Shown: piece after piece, positions 42,748 to 51,977 of the stretch | How positions within the stretch are numbered: position 1 is the stretch's first letter | How the letters are laid out: each line of letters opens with the position of its first letter | DNA from: Janthinobacterium sp. 61 | GTDB taxonomy: Bacteria; Pseudomonadota; Gammaproteobacteria; Burkholderiales; Burkholderiaceae_D | Length of the DNA: 64,000 nucleotides | NCBI RefSeq assembly: GCF_002846335.1 | Contig: NZ_PJMQ01000001.1 | Location: 124,001 to 188,000 of the forward strand | Direction of reading: 5' to 3' | Made by a program: the position numbers and the translations under genes | The notes under the pieces: model-generated | The model's database searches: none | What the model was told of the DNA's origin: nothing | Seen by the model: only the letters and a program-made list of their open reading frames with translations

Positions 42748-43974
42748 TCAATGCCCGGCGGCGGGTGCGTTACCGCTGCGCCGTCCCGGTCGGAAGCCAT
42801 GTTTGCAGGCCGACCAGGCGAGCACGAAAGCCAGCACGAGCAAGGAAAGCATGGCCCATGGGAAGGCGCCCGCGCCCCAGGTTTCCAGCAGGGCGCCGCC
42901 CACCACGCCCGCAGCCGCAATCGCTCCATTCCACGCCACCACATTCATCGACAAGGCCACGTCGGCGCCGCTGCCGGCCGTGTCGGCCAGCGCCGTTTGC
43001 AACAGCGTTGCCGCGCCGCCAAAGCTCAGGCCCCAGACGGCCATGCCGGCATAGATGACCGCAGGCATGTGCGAGGCCAGGCCCAGCACGAGGGCCGTTG
43101 TGGCGAACATGGCCAGGCTGGACAGCACGGTGGCGCGCAAGTGGCGTTCAACCAGCTTGCCCGTGATCCAGATGCCAGCCATGGCGGCGGCGCCGAAGAC
43201 GAGCAAGACCAAGTCGATGCGGCCCGTCAATCCGGCAGGCGCCACGAACGGGGCGATGTAGGTGTAGAGAATGTTGTGCGCCAGCATCCAAGCAATGACG
43301 ACGGCCAGCACGGGACGCACGCCGGGCGTCGTGAAGACGCGGCGCAGGGGCATGCGCTCATGGACGGACTGGCCCGGGTAGTCCGGCACCTTCGCCAGCA
43401 CCCAGGCGATGAGGATCAATGTCAGTGCGGAAATGATCCAGAACGCGGCGCGCCAGCCGACCAGCGAACCGAGCAAGGTGCCCAACGGCACGCCCAGGGA
43501 CAGGGCGACGGGTGCGCCCACCATGGCCAGCGCCAGGGCGCGGCCTTGCTGCTGCGGCGCCACCATGCGCCGCGCATAGCCGGCCAGCAAGCTCCACGCC
43601 AGCCCGGCTGCCATGCCGGCAAAGAAGCGGGCCGCCAGTGTCAGCCAGTAGTGGGATGACAGGGCCGTGACGGTATTGAACACGAGAAAGCCGATGACGG
43701 TGAGCAGCAGCACCTTGCGGCGTCGCCAGCCGCGCGTGGCGATGGTAAGCGGAATGGCTGCCAGCAAGGAACCGAGGGCATAGGCCGTGACCATTTGCCC
43801 GGCCATCGCGGCGCTGATGCCGAGTCCCGCACTGATCTGCGGCAGCAAGCCGGCGGGCAAGGTTTCCGTGACGATGCAGATAAAACCCGTCATTGCGAGG
43901 GCCAGGAGGCCCGAGACGGGGAGGCGGAGGGCCAGCGCTGGGCTGGGTCCGGTGGTGAGCGTGACGTGATGCAA
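42748..43974 (-). CDS. MFS transporter (DHA1 drug/sugar efflux type)
   Basis: The 408-residue protein has 12 predicted membrane segments. It has an N-terminal loop-2/3 motif (YALGSLLAAIPLTIATRGWRRRKVLL), and the motif C-like GAPVALSLGVPLGTLLGSLVGWR in TM5 typical of antiporters. The second half contains TM7-12 with LLVFGAAAMAGIWITGKLVE. It is closely related to arabinose-efflux/AraJ- and NepI-like exporters. A TetR regulator is divergently encoded 176 bp away with an operator-like palindrome between, suggesting inducible efflux. Confidence 0.9.
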   Translation of the reverse strand: MHHVTLTTGPSPALALRLPVSGLLALAMTGFICIVTETLPAGLLPQISAGLGISAAMAGQMVTAYALGSLLAAIPLTIATRGWRRRKVLLLTVIGFLVFNTVTALSSHYWLTLAARFFAGMAAGLAWSLLAGYARRMVAPQQQGRALALAMVGAPVALSLGVPLGTLLGSLVGWRAAFWIISALTLILIAWVLAKVPDYPGQSVHERMPLRRVFTTPGVRPVLAVVIAWMLAHNILYTYIAPFVAPAGLTGRIDLVLLVFGAAAMAGIWITGKLVERHLRATVLSSLAMFATTALVLGLASHMPAVIYAGMAVWGLSFGGAATLLQTALADTAGSGADVALSMNVVAWNGAIAAAGVVGGALLETWGAGAFPWAMLSLLVLAFVLAWSACKHGFRPGRRSGNAPAAGH

Positions 43975-44046
43975 AGCTGAATATCCTTGGAAGTGTGACG
44001 AGTCGGCCAGGCGCAGGAGTGCCCCTGAGCGTCGCTGCGGAATATA

Positions 44047-44062
44047 TGTATCGATCGGTACA
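44047..44062. promoter_or_regulatory. candidate TetR operator
   Basis: TGTATCGATCGGTACA is a near-perfect 16-bp palindrome (one mismatched pair) in the MFS/TetR divergent intergenic region. It lies about 73 bp from the MFS start and 89 bp from the TetR start. Confidence 0.6.
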
Positions 44063-44150
44063 AATATAGGCGATGGGGTGCAGCGTTGTCAATGACTTCT
44101 GTATCGAGTAGTATGTAAGTGGCTTTTAAGTGGATGAGAAGGAGCGATGG

Positions 44151-44768
44151 ATGGCGCAAATGGGACGGCCGCGCACGTTTGACCGGCAGGCAGCGGTCGA
44201 GCAGGCCATGTTTTTATTTTGGCAACAAGGGTATGAATCCACGTCCTTGAGCCAGCTCAAGGCGAGCCTGGGAGGCGGCATTTCCGCGCCCAGCTTTTAC
44301 GCGGCGTTCGGCTCGAAGGAAGCGTTGTTCCGCGAGGCGGCGCAGTGCTACCTGGATACCTTTGCGCGCGTGACGGAGTGTTTGTGGGACGAAGGCATGG
44401 CGCCGCGCGCGGCCATCGAGCTGGCCTTGCGCCAGTCGGCCAGCATGCAGTCCGAGCCGGGTCACCCTCCCGGCTGCATGGTGGCGCTCGGCTGCATGAG
44501 CGCGCCGACGGCCGAACATGCGGCCGTGGCCGAGCCGCTCACGGCATCGCGCGCGCGCACGCGCAGCGGCTTCGTGCATTGCGTCGAGCGTGGCATGGTC
44601 AGCGGCGAATTGCAGGCGGGTATAGACGCGTACGCGCTGGCGGCTGTCTTCGACAGTTTCTTGTCGGGCGTCTCCATCCAGGCCCGCGATGGCGTGGCCT
44701 ACGCCGTGTTTGATGCAGCCATTACGCAGATCCTGCGCGTGTGGGATGCCAACCGCGTGTTGAGCTAG
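44151..44768 (+). CDS. TetR/AcrR family transcriptional regulator
   Basis: ATG 44151 is preferred, with GGAG at 44141-44144. The alternative GTG at 44130 would place the ribosome-binding site inside the gene. The 205-residue protein has an N-terminal helix-turn-helix (FDRQAAVEQAMFLFWQQGYESTSLSQLKASLGGGISAPSFYAAFGSKEALF) and a ligand-binding helical C-terminus with a Cys/Met-rich pocket. It is divergent from the MFS exporter and likely represses it. Confidence 0.93.
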   Translation: MAQMGRPRTFDRQAAVEQAMFLFWQQGYESTSLSQLKASLGGGISAPSFYAAFGSKEALFREAAQCYLDTFARVTECLWDEGMAPRAAIELALRQSASMQSEPGHPPGCMVALGCMSAPTAEHAAVAEPLTASRARTRSGFVHCVERGMVSGELQAGIDAYALAAVFDSFLSGVSIQARDGVAYAVFDAAITQILRVWDANRVLS

Positions 44769-44771
44769 ACG

Positions 44772-45242
44772 CTAGGCCGGAAAGCGAAACTCCAGTACGT
44801 CGTCGCCATACTTGTCTGTCTCGCCCGTAGCGGTCCAGCCCAGGTAGCGGTAAAAGCCGTAGGAGCGCGAGGCGGGGTCGCTGGAACAGCCGAGGAACAG
44901 CCGTTGATGGCCCTGCGCGCGCAGCTGCGCCATGATCCCCTCCAGCAAGGTCTTGCCGATGCCCAGTCCTTCGAATTCCGGCAGCAGGGCCAGGACGATG
45001 ATTTCGCCCGTGTCGCGCTCGCCAAAGCAGTAGCCGACCAGCTGGCCGTCGTGGTGGCAGACCTGGCCGGGCAGGCTGCCCGAGCGCATCATCTCGGCCC
45101 AGGATTCGGCCGTGATGCCCACCTCGGCCAGGCGTTCACTGGAAATGGCGTTTTGCCGCGTCTTGCCGCGCAATGCGATGAAGGCGGCTGTATCGTCCGC
45201 ATTGGCGGCATGGAAGGTGATGGAAGCGGGATGTGTCGTCAT
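44772..45242 (-). CDS. GNAT family N-acetyltransferase
   Basis: The 156-residue protein shows GNAT strands: VCHHDGQLVGYCFGERDTGEIIVLALLPEFEGLGIGKTLLEGI (with the acetyl-CoA-binding GLGIGK loop) and GCSSDPASRSYGFYRYLGW. It converges on the TetR gene with a 3-bp gap. The substrate is unknown. It lies next to a secreted-protein gene in the same orientation (34-bp gap), possibly co-transcribed. Confidence 0.92.
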   Translation of the reverse strand: MTTHPASITFHAANADDTAAFIALRGKTRQNAISSERLAEVGITAESWAEMMRSGSLPGQVCHHDGQLVGYCFGERDTGEIIVLALLPEFEGLGIGKTLLEGIMAQLRAQGHQRLFLGCSSDPASRSYGFYRYLGWTATGETDKYGDDVLEFRFPA

Positions 45243-45275
45243 GTGTGCGTGAATGGTTGGATGGAATTGAGGGAT

Positions 45276-45935
45276 TTACTCCCAGGGTTTGCGCATGATT
45301 TGCGCATGGCGCTGCCAGTCAACTACTTTGGTATTTTCGATGGCCTGCTGGCCTGGATTGCCGCTATCGATGATTTCATCCTTGACGAGTATCAAGTCAT
45401 TCTTTTCATTTAAGCGATACTCCCGATAGCGCTCGCAATCCTGCTCGCGCCGGGCGATGGCAATTAATCTGTTCGCCTGCCAGGCATAGCTGTCTTCATA
45501 AAAGCATTGTGCCGCGCAGCCGCAATTGGCGATGCCGCCCGCGATTCCTTGATCTGCAATGCTGATGTCCAGATTCGGAATTGCTGATAATGGTTTGTTG
45601 AAACTGTATTTTTTCGCTTGCGCATCCCATAGCCACACATCGGAACAGCGGACGCGTCCCTGGCTATCCGTGTAGCCGGTGACCCACAGGTCGGCATGGC
45701 CGTCGAAATTCATGTCCAGCAGCAGCGCGTGCAAATTGCCCGTGCCGCTGCTGCTGCAACTGCCAGGTATCCATTGCTTCCCGATTTTCAGCTGGTAAGT
45801 CTGTTTTTCATCGTGATTCGCATAGCGGATATCGGCGGCTTGCCGCACTTTGCCTGTCGCGGCTTTGTCCAGGTGCAGCGTGCCGCAATAAGCCGAGGTG
45901 GAAATCATGGATAAAAGCAGAGCAATCAATTTCAT
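45276..45935 (-). CDS. secreted XAC2610-like protein
   Basis: The start is ATG 45935 (MKLIALLLSMISTSAYC, a signal peptide). The in-frame upstream start adds ten unlikely residues. The mature protein carries an aspartate-rich motif, LLLDMNFDGHADLWVTGYTDSQGR, typical of FG-GAP/EF-hand-like calcium loops in XAC2610-type secreted proteins. It has many cysteines (CSSS, CSDV, CGCAAQC) that probably form disulfides. It is likely periplasmic or outer-surface. The function is unknown. Confidence 0.75.
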   Translation of the reverse strand: MKLIALLLSMISTSAYCGTLHLDKAATGKVRQAADIRYANHDEKQTYQLKIGKQWIPGSCSSSGTGNLHALLLDMNFDGHADLWVTGYTDSQGRVRCSDVWLWDAQAKKYSFNKPLSAIPNLDISIADQGIAGGIANCGCAAQCFYEDSYAWQANRLIAIARREQDCERYREYRLNEKNDLILVKDEIIDSGNPGQQAIENTKVVDWQRHAQIMRKPWE

Positions 45936-46100
45936 GGCGATATTCGTGGGCGGGCATTGAGGCACAATGCCCCGATGGCATCAGGCGGAGAGTGATCATA
46001 CTGCATGATTTGGGCAATATGCCACACCATTCCCTATCGTGCATTCTGCGCGGAACAGTGCTGTGTACAATGCCCAAAAATCCCCGATTAAGGAATTCTT

Positions 46101-46757
46101 ATGACATCCTCTCCCGAATCTTTTAATGAAGCGGGCATCCTCGCTTATAACGACGGTCATCACGCCGAAGCATTCAAGCAATTCGACGCGGCCGCGCGCA
46201 CGGGCGATCCTGCCGGCCAGCATTTATTGGCCAGCCTGTATTACCAGGGGCATGGCGTCGAGCAAAATTTGCCGAAGGCGGTAGAACTGTTCACGGCGGC
46301 CGCGCAAGCGGGTTTTCCGCCCTCGCTGGCCAATCTGGCCTTGATGTATGCGAGCGGGGATGGCGTCGCGCAAGACATCGCGCAATCGCTGGCCTATGGA
46401 CGCCAGGCGGCCGAGGCGGGCGATGGCCAGTCGCAATTCAACCTGGCGCAGGCGTACCGCAAGGGCGATGGTGTACCGCAAGACTTTGCCGAGGCGGCGT
46501 TCTGGTACAAGCAGGCGGCCGAAGCCGGTTCCCTGTCGGCGCAGAATGAATATGGCTTGCTGTACGCGCAAGGGCAGGGCGTGGAACTCGATTACGTGCA
46601 AGCGTATGCATGGATCGCCATGCCGGCCGAGGCGGGCAGCGTGCAGTCGGTCAAGAACCGCGACCAGTTGCTGGAAATCCTCACGCCCTCACAGCAGCAG
46701 GCGGCGCGCGCGCTGGCGGCCGAGTATGCGGCGCAGTACGGCGTCAATCCCCACTGA
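46101..46757 (+). CDS. Sel1-repeat (SLR/TPR-like) protein
   Basis: The 218-residue protein consists of about four or five tandem Sel1 repeats with the A.LG..Y..G.GV..D...A..... pattern: HLLASLYYQGHGVEQNLPKA, NLALMYASGDGVAQDIAQSL, NLAQAYRKGDGVPQDFAEAA, YGLLYAQGQGVELDYVQAY. These form alpha-solenoids that mediate protein contacts. No signal peptide is visible, so a cytosolic role is likely. The 3' end overlaps the RNase Z gene by 14 bp convergently. Confidence 0.9.
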   Translation: MTSSPESFNEAGILAYNDGHHAEAFKQFDAAARTGDPAGQHLLASLYYQGHGVEQNLPKAVELFTAAAQAGFPPSLANLALMYASGDGVAQDIAQSLAYGRQAAEAGDGQSQFNLAQAYRKGDGVPQDFAEAAFWYKQAAEAGSLSAQNEYGLLYAQGQGVELDYVQAYAWIAMPAEAGSVQSVKNRDQLLEILTPSQQQAARALAAEYAAQYGVNPH

Positions 46758-47724
46758 ACGACGATTTTGCCGCCAACTTGGTGAGCACGCCCGCCGCATC
46801 GATCTCATAACTGTCGAAGTCGCGCGCCAGGAACAGTTCACCCGAGTAATGCAGCCGCGCTTCCGCTTCCAGTTCGGCCATGCCGTCCGCATTGTGATAG
46901 CGGGCGCTGAAGTGGGTGAGGATCAGGTTCGGCAAGCGCACCGCTTCGGCAAACTGCGCCACGCGCTGCACGGAACTGTGCGTGGGACCGGGGCCTACTT
47001 TTTGCAGCATCGCTTCCGTGTAGGTGGCTTCATGTACGAGCAACTGCGCGTCCGCGCAAGCCTCTGCCAGCAACGCTGGCGTGTCGTTGTCGCCGCCGAT
47101 CACCACCGTGGCGCGCTGCGTTTCCATCTGGCGGAAAGTGGCAGCGTGCAAGACCGTGCCATCGTCGAGTCGCGCATCCTGGCCCGCCTGCAAGAGCCCC
47201 CAGGCGGGGCCGGGCGGCGCACCAGCCGCCTGCAGGGCGGCCTTGTCCAGCTTCCACCTGCTCGTTTCCAGCGCAAAACGGTAGCCCACGCTAGGTGCGC
47301 GGTGCGATAGCGCATGGCGCTCGATGGTCAAGCCCGCCTCTTGGTGGAGCACTTGCGCGCTGTCGACGTCGATGTGGATCAGCGGATACGTCAGGAACAG
47401 TTCCGTGTGCAGCAGGGTGGCGTCGATCCAGGCCTTGATGGCGGCCGGGGCGATCAGCAGCAAGGGCTTCTTGCGCCCCGTCATGGAGGCGCTGGCGAGC
47501 AAGCCCGGCAGCCCATAGCTGTGGTCGCCATGCACATGAGTGATGCAGATGCCCACCAGGTCGTGCACGGACAAGGGCAGGCGCTGCAGCCGGTGCTGCG
47601 TGGCTTCGCCGCAATCGATCATCCACCAGTCGCGGTTGTGCGTGGTTTGCAGGGCCAGCGACGTGACGTTGCGGTGGCGCGTGGGCACGCCGGAAGACGT
47701 GCCAAGAAAAGTCAGTTTGAACAT
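46744..47724 (-). CDS. rnz: ribonuclease Z (MBL-fold endonuclease)
   Basis: Starting at ATG 47724 (MFKLTFLGTSSGVPT; a 23-residue upstream extension is dismissed), the 326-residue enzyme is an RNase Z-type metallo-beta-lactamase that processes tRNA 3' ends. Its zinc motif is ITHVHGDHSYGLPGLL with H63, H65, D67 and H68. Downstream ligands include H at VHEATYTE and H near ILTHFSARY. The long flexible arm loop (around GRKKPLLL) is retained. It is convergent with the Sel1-repeat gene. Confidence 0.93.
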   Translation of the reverse strand: MFKLTFLGTSSGVPTRHRNVTSLALQTTHNRDWWMIDCGEATQHRLQRLPLSVHDLVGICITHVHGDHSYGLPGLLASASMTGRKKPLLLIAPAAIKAWIDATLLHTELFLTYPLIHIDVDSAQVLHQEAGLTIERHALSHRAPSVGYRFALETSRWKLDKAALQAAGAPPGPAWGLLQAGQDARLDDGTVLHAATFRQMETQRATVVIGGDNDTPALLAEACADAQLLVHEATYTEAMLQKVGPGPTHSSVQRVAQFAEAVRLPNLILTHFSARYHNADGMAELEAEARLHYSGELFLARDFDSYEIDAAGVLTKLAAKSSFSGD

Positions 47725-48037
47725 GCCCGCATTATGCGGCAGCCGTGCCGGCTTGCCAACGTTCTGTTCCTCAGTGCGCCGACGGCACGGCATCGGTGCG
47801 GATGGCCGGCGAGGCGGGCGTCATGGTTGTCGTTTTGTGCTGCGATAGCACGGTGACCATGGGCATGCTGCGGCAAATGCGTGGCGTAGGCTATGATGGC
47901 GTCACCAACAAGGACAGGCTGCTGGATATTTCCACTGCGCTGTCGTCGGCGATCTATTATGTGCCTGGCATCGATGCATTGCTGGCAATGGGTATTTCGC
48001 CGGCCATTCCCGATTATTACTTGACAAGGAGTTTTCC
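47725..48037. other. intergenic region between rnz and the surface-antigen-like gene
   Basis: These 313 bases lack a supported gene. A plus-strand frame at 47745-48074 has an unnatural composition and overlaps the real start at 48038. A ribosome-binding AAGGAG lies at about 48028. Confidence 0.4.
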
Positions 48038-48421
48038 ATGCGTATTCGTCCCGCCACATTGCTGTCCGGCCTGATACTCGGCAGCGTCGTCTTCAGCGCA
48101 TCCGCTTCCGCCGTCGGGCTGGGTTTCCTGGCCGACACGCCGATGGCTTACCTGAACAAGAACGACAAGCCTGTCTTCGTGAAAGCCGTCACCGACGTGC
48201 TCAATGACAAGAAGGATGGCGAAACCGTGCAATGGAGTAATGAAGGCTTGCGCAATTCCGTGCGCATCGCCGCCGAAATTACGGCCAGCGACACGGAAAA
48301 GACGGATGCGCAAACCTGCCGCAAGGTGCAGGTGGGCTTGAGCGCCAAGGGTCAGGAACAAACCCTCAAGCTGAAAGTCTGCAAAGCCGGCACGGCCGCC
48401 TGGAAAGTGGCGAAGAGCTGA
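48038..48421 (+). CDS. RT0821/Lpp0805-like surface antigen family protein
   Basis: The 127-residue precursor has a clear signal peptide (MRIRPATLLSGLILGSVVFSASASA). The mature domain resembles the C-terminal module of RT0821/Lpp0805-type outer-surface antigens: LNDKKDGETVQWSNEGLRNSVRI, then CRKVQVGLSAKGQEQTLKLKVCKAGTAAWKVAKS, with two cysteines likely forming a disulfide. It is monocistronic with a good ribosome-binding site. Confidence 0.75.
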   Translation: MRIRPATLLSGLILGSVVFSASASAVGLGFLADTPMAYLNKNDKPVFVKAVTDVLNDKKDGETVQWSNEGLRNSVRIAAEITASDTEKTDAQTCRKVQVGLSAKGQEQTLKLKVCKAGTAAWKVAKS

Positions 48422-48530
48422 TTGCCCGTGCATTGCCCTTGCCGGTTCTGTACCGGCAAGGCGAAGACTTTCTCATAAGTAAGTGTTGCAGCGGTTAGAA
48501 TCACGCTTTACCTTCACTTTTACCATCTGC

Positions 48531-50366
48531 ATGCAGCAAAGTCGCCTCCTGTTTTTCCGCCTGGTCGGCCAGTTTCGCCGCTACGGCGCCATCGTTGCCG
48601 CCACTTTGCTGGCCGTGGGCGTGGCGTCCGCCACCGATGTGTTGTTAATCCGCCAGCTACAAAACGTCGTTGACGCCATGCGCACGACGGCCAGCGCACA
48701 GGTCGCGCCTGCGTCCGGCGTGATGGGCATGCTGCAGGGCTGGGTCGACCGTTTCCTGCCGGCGCAGGCAGGGCAGGTGGACTTGTGGGTCATCCCCGCC
48801 ACCATCCTGGGGCTGGCCGTGCTGCGCATGGTGTCCAGTTTTGCCGGCGATTACGGTTCCGTATGGCTATCAAGCCGTGTGCAGGCCGACCTGCGCGAAA
48901 AGATGTTCGCCACCATCATGCGTCTGCCCAGCCGCTTTTTCGATACCACCACCACCAGCTTGACGCAGTCGCGCGTGGCCTTCGACGCCAGCCAGGTGTC
49001 GCAGGCGGGCTTGAACGTGCTCAATGTGATGGTGCGCGATTCCGTCGCCACCATCGGCTACCTGATCCTGTTGTTCAGCATCGATGTGAAACTGGCCCTG
49101 TTCTGCATGGCGTCGATGCCCATCGTGGCCATCGTCGTGACCCTGGCCGGAAGGCGCATGCGTCATTTGAGCAAGAGTTCGCAGCAAGCCGTGGGCGAGC
49201 TGACCTCCGTTCTGGACGAAAGCATAGCCGGCCAGCGCGTGGTGAAAATCTTCGGCGGCCAGGATTATGAACAGGCGCGCTTCGTTGACGTCGTCAAGCG
49301 CAACCGCCAGCTGGCCGTCAAGCATGCAGCTACCTCGGCCATGAATTCCGGCTTCATCATGATGCTCGTCGGCATTACCCTGTCTTCCGTGATTTATTTC
49401 GCCATGTTGCGTGCGCAAAGCGGCGCCATCACGCCGGGCGCCTTCGTTGCCTTCATGGGCGCGCTGATGGCGATGCAGTCGCCGATCAAGAATTTGACCA
49501 AGATCAATGAACCGCTGCAACGGGGCCTGGCGGCGGCCGAATCCGTCTTCGGCCTGATCGACACGCCGCTGGAACCGGACCCGGGCAGCATCGCCCCGGC
49601 GGCCGTGCAAGGCAATCTGTCGCTGCAAAACGTTCAATTCCGCTACAACAGTGACGATCCCGATGCGCCCACGGCCTTGAGCGATATCACGCTCGACATC
49701 CGCGCCGGCGAAACGGTGGCCCTGGTGGGCGGCTCCGGTGGCGGCAAGACAACCTTGCTGGGTTTGCTGCCGCGCTTCTATGACGTCAGCGGCGGCCAGA
49801 TCCTGCTCGATGGCGTGGACCTGCGCGACTACGCCTTGCTGGCCCTGCGGCGCCAGTTCGCCCTCGTCAGCCAGGACGTGATCTTGTTCAACGACACGAT
49901 GGCGGCGAATATCGCGTATGGCGACCCGGCCCCGGACATGGCCCGCATCGAAGCGTCGGCGCGCGCCGCCTACGCGCACGACTTCATCATGCAGTTGCCG
50001 CAAGGTTATGCAACGCAGGCTGGCCAGAACGGTTCGCGCCTGTCGGGCGGACAACGCCAGCGCCTGGCCATTGCGCGTGCCCTGTACAAGGACGCGCCTA
50101 TCCTCTTGCTCGACGAAGCCACCAGCGCGCTGGACACGGAGTCGGAGCGGCAGGTGCAGGCGGCGCTGGAAGTGCTGATGCGCAAGCGCACCACCATCGT
50201 CATCGCCCACAGGCTGTCCACCATCGAAAGCGCCGACCGCATCGTCGTCATGCAGGGCGGGCGCCTGGTGGAATCGGGCAGCCATGCCGCCTTGCTGCAA
50301 CAGGGCGGCGCGTATGCGCGCCTGCATGCAAGCCAGTTGTCGCCTGTCAAGGATGGCGCGGCTTAG
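48531..50366 (+). CDS. msbA: MsbA-like lipid A/phospholipid exporter (ABC transporter)
   Basis: I chose ATG 48531 (MQQSRLLFFRLVGQF). The in-frame GTG at 48483 would add 16 residues. The 611-residue half-transporter has six membrane helices and an ABC ATPase: Walker A GGSGGGKTTLLGLL, Q-loop FALVSQDVILFND, signature LSGGQRQRLAIARAL, Walker B ILLLDEATSALD and H-loop IVIAHRLSTIESAD. It is MsbA-like, flipping lipid A or phospholipid across the inner membrane. It has no lpxK neighbour here. The stop overlaps the next gene by 4 bp on the opposite strand. Confidence 0.9.
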   Translation: MQQSRLLFFRLVGQFRRYGAIVAATLLAVGVASATDVLLIRQLQNVVDAMRTTASAQVAPASGVMGMLQGWVDRFLPAQAGQVDLWVIPATILGLAVLRMVSSFAGDYGSVWLSSRVQADLREKMFATIMRLPSRFFDTTTTSLTQSRVAFDASQVSQAGLNVLNVMVRDSVATIGYLILLFSIDVKLALFCMASMPIVAIVVTLAGRRMRHLSKSSQQAVGELTSVLDESIAGQRVVKIFGGQDYEQARFVDVVKRNRQLAVKHAATSAMNSGFIMMLVGITLSSVIYFAMLRAQSGAITPGAFVAFMGALMAMQSPIKNLTKINEPLQRGLAAAESVFGLIDTPLEPDPGSIAPAAVQGNLSLQNVQFRYNSDDPDAPTALSDITLDIRAGETVALVGGSGGGKTTLLGLLPRFYDVSGGQILLDGVDLRDYALLALRRQFALVSQDVILFNDTMAANIAYGDPAPDMARIEASARAAYAHDFIMQLPQGYATQAGQNGSRLSGGQRQRLAIARALYKDAPILLLDEATSALDTESERQVQAALEVLMRKRTTIVIAHRLSTIESADRIVVMQGGRLVESGSHAALLQQGGAYARLHASQLSPVKDGAA

Positions 50367-50770
50367 AACACGTGAATTTCCTGTAATACCAGCCTGGCGC
50401 CCAGCGCCGTGCTCTCCACACGAAACGTGGCGGTGAGATCGGACCAAACGCCATTCAGGGGCAGCGAATGGCGCGCTTCGGCAAGCGCCGCGCCGCCGTC
50501 CTGGCTGGCCGGGCGCTCGACGCAGCGCTCCTGCCGCGTGCCGCTGGCCTCTGCCGCCGGCGTGACGCGATATACCGTGCCATCCGCATACGGCTCCGGC
50601 GAACCATACCCTTCGATCACGACGCGCAGCAGCGCCGGCGTCCAGCCGTAATACGCGTCGTGCGCCGTGCGCGCATGGGCGCACGCGTAATCGCCGCGCG
50701 CCAGGTCGGCGATCCAGGCATCGATGATGTCCAGTATCTGGGTGTCGCCAGGGCGCGCGGGCAAGTGCAT
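50363..50770 (-). CDS. hypothetical 135-residue protein
   Basis: The start is ATG 50770 (MHLPARPGDTQILDIIDAWIADLARG); the longer frame to 50950 overlaps the divergent YwqK-like gene's promoter. The protein is soluble, and the core YGWTPALLRVVIEGYGSPEPYADGTVYRVTP looks like a small alpha/beta domain. The C-terminal strands (SDLTATFRVESTALGARLVLQEIHVF) suggest an NTF2-like or immunity-type fold, but I do not recognise the family. It is divergent from the MORN-repeat cluster by 77 bp and may belong to it. Confidence 0.6.
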   Translation of the reverse strand: MHLPARPGDTQILDIIDAWIADLARGDYACAHARTAHDAYYGWTPALLRVVIEGYGSPEPYADGTVYRVTPAAEASGTRQERCVERPASQDGGAALAEARHSLPLNGVWSDLTATFRVESTALGARLVLQEIHVF

Positions 50771-50847
50771 GGATTTCTTTCGTGACGGGGGAAAACGTTG
50801 CTTTCCATTATGATTGCAGCCGCACAATAACATTGCAACGGAACTCA

Positions 50848-51969
50848 ATGCACATACAACAGACGATGCGCTGGCTGCTGGCTGCCGCGCTGGGCATGGG
50901 CGCAGCCCTGCCGCTGGCAGCGCAGGAACAGTCGGCGGCGCCAACGCCAACCTTACAGGAGGAAGACCACACCATGTATTTGGATATAAATTTTATGCCC
51001 AGCAACCAGCGCCGTGCCGTATATGCGCTGCGCACGCCGCCCGTGCGCGACGAGGCGCTGGGCGCCTGGCATGTGCGGCTCGAATTTCCCGACACACCGG
51101 GTGCGCTGGCCTTTGAAACCTACACCACCGACCTGGACTTGAGTCAGGTCAGGTTCGTGCGCTTTCGCAAGCATTACTACGAGAATGGCCAGCTGCTGCG
51201 CGAAACCTATTTCAATGCCCAGGGCGAGGAGCTGCTGGGCGGCTGCGTGTACTTCGAGAATGGCCAGGTCCAGCAGCGGGTGACCGCGTTGCCGAACGGG
51301 CGCGACAGCATCTCGGAAACGTATCACGAGAATGGCCAGCTGGCGCACAAGACGCTGTATCACGATGACGAGATGGCCGATGGCGAGCAAGTGTCGTATG
51401 CCGCGAACGGGGCCGTCAGCCACCGCTCGTATCAACGCAATGGCAAGATGGATGGCGTGCAGGAATCGTTTTATGACGATGGCAAGCTGTTCCAACGGGG
51501 ACAGTTTGTGAATGGCAAGCGCGAGGGCGAGTTTGTCACCTATGCCAAGGACGGCAGCCTGCTGGCCAGGACCGTCTGGGTGCACGACCAGCCCGACGGC
51601 TGGTCGTTTGAAAGCCATGGCAATGGCGTCGTGTCGAGTAAAACGCTGTACCGGAAAGGTGCCGTGCTCAGCTTGCAAACGTGGGAGCCGAGTGGCCGGC
51701 CCAATTTTGCGTGGCAAAAAGACGCACAGGGGCGCGACCACGGCGACACGACGGACTGGCATGCCAACGGCGTGCGCGCCAGCGTGACACCGTTTGTCAA
51801 AGGCCAGCGCCACGGCTTGCTGCAGACCTGGTACAGCGATGGCAGCCTGCGGCAGATCGTGCCGTACGAACACGGCAAGAAGCACGGCATCGAGCGCCAG
51901 TGGGACAAGGCCGGCAAGCTGGTGCTGGAACAGGCGTGGCAGGATGGCCAGCCGGTGGCGGCGAAGTAG
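50848..51969 (+). CDS. secreted MORN-variant (YwqK-like) repeat protein, paralog 1
   Basis: The start is ATG 50848 (MHIQQTMRWLLAAALGMGAALPLAAQ), a signal peptide cleaved near LAAQ. The 373-residue protein is made of MORN-variant repeats of the type found in YwqK family antitoxin-like proteins: YYENGQLLRETYF, YFENGQVQQRVT, YHENGQLAHKTLYHDDEMADGE, FYDDGKLFQRGQFVNGKREGEF, WYSDGSLRQIVPYEHGKKHGIE. An N-terminal domain (YALRTPPVRDEALGAWHVRLEFPDT) precedes the repeats. It is the first of three related genes in 4 kb and the spacing to the next is 8 bp. Confidence 0.88.
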   Translation: MHIQQTMRWLLAAALGMGAALPLAAQEQSAAPTPTLQEEDHTMYLDINFMPSNQRRAVYALRTPPVRDEALGAWHVRLEFPDTPGALAFETYTTDLDLSQVRFVRFRKHYYENGQLLRETYFNAQGEELLGGCVYFENGQVQQRVTALPNGRDSISETYHENGQLAHKTLYHDDEMADGEQVSYAANGAVSHRSYQRNGKMDGVQESFYDDGKLFQRGQFVNGKREGEFVTYAKDGSLLARTVWVHDQPDGWSFESHGNGVVSSKTLYRKGAVLSLQTWEPSGRPNFAWQKDAQGRDHGDTTDWHANGVRASVTPFVKGQRHGLLQTWYSDGSLRQIVPYEHGKKHGIERQWDKAGKLVLEQAWQDGQPVAAK

Positions 51970-51977
51970 GGGATCAC

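Noticed and set aside
47745-48074. Protein-coding gene upstream of the surface-antigen-like gene
   Set aside because: It overlaps the well-supported start at 48038 and has an unnatural residue composition.
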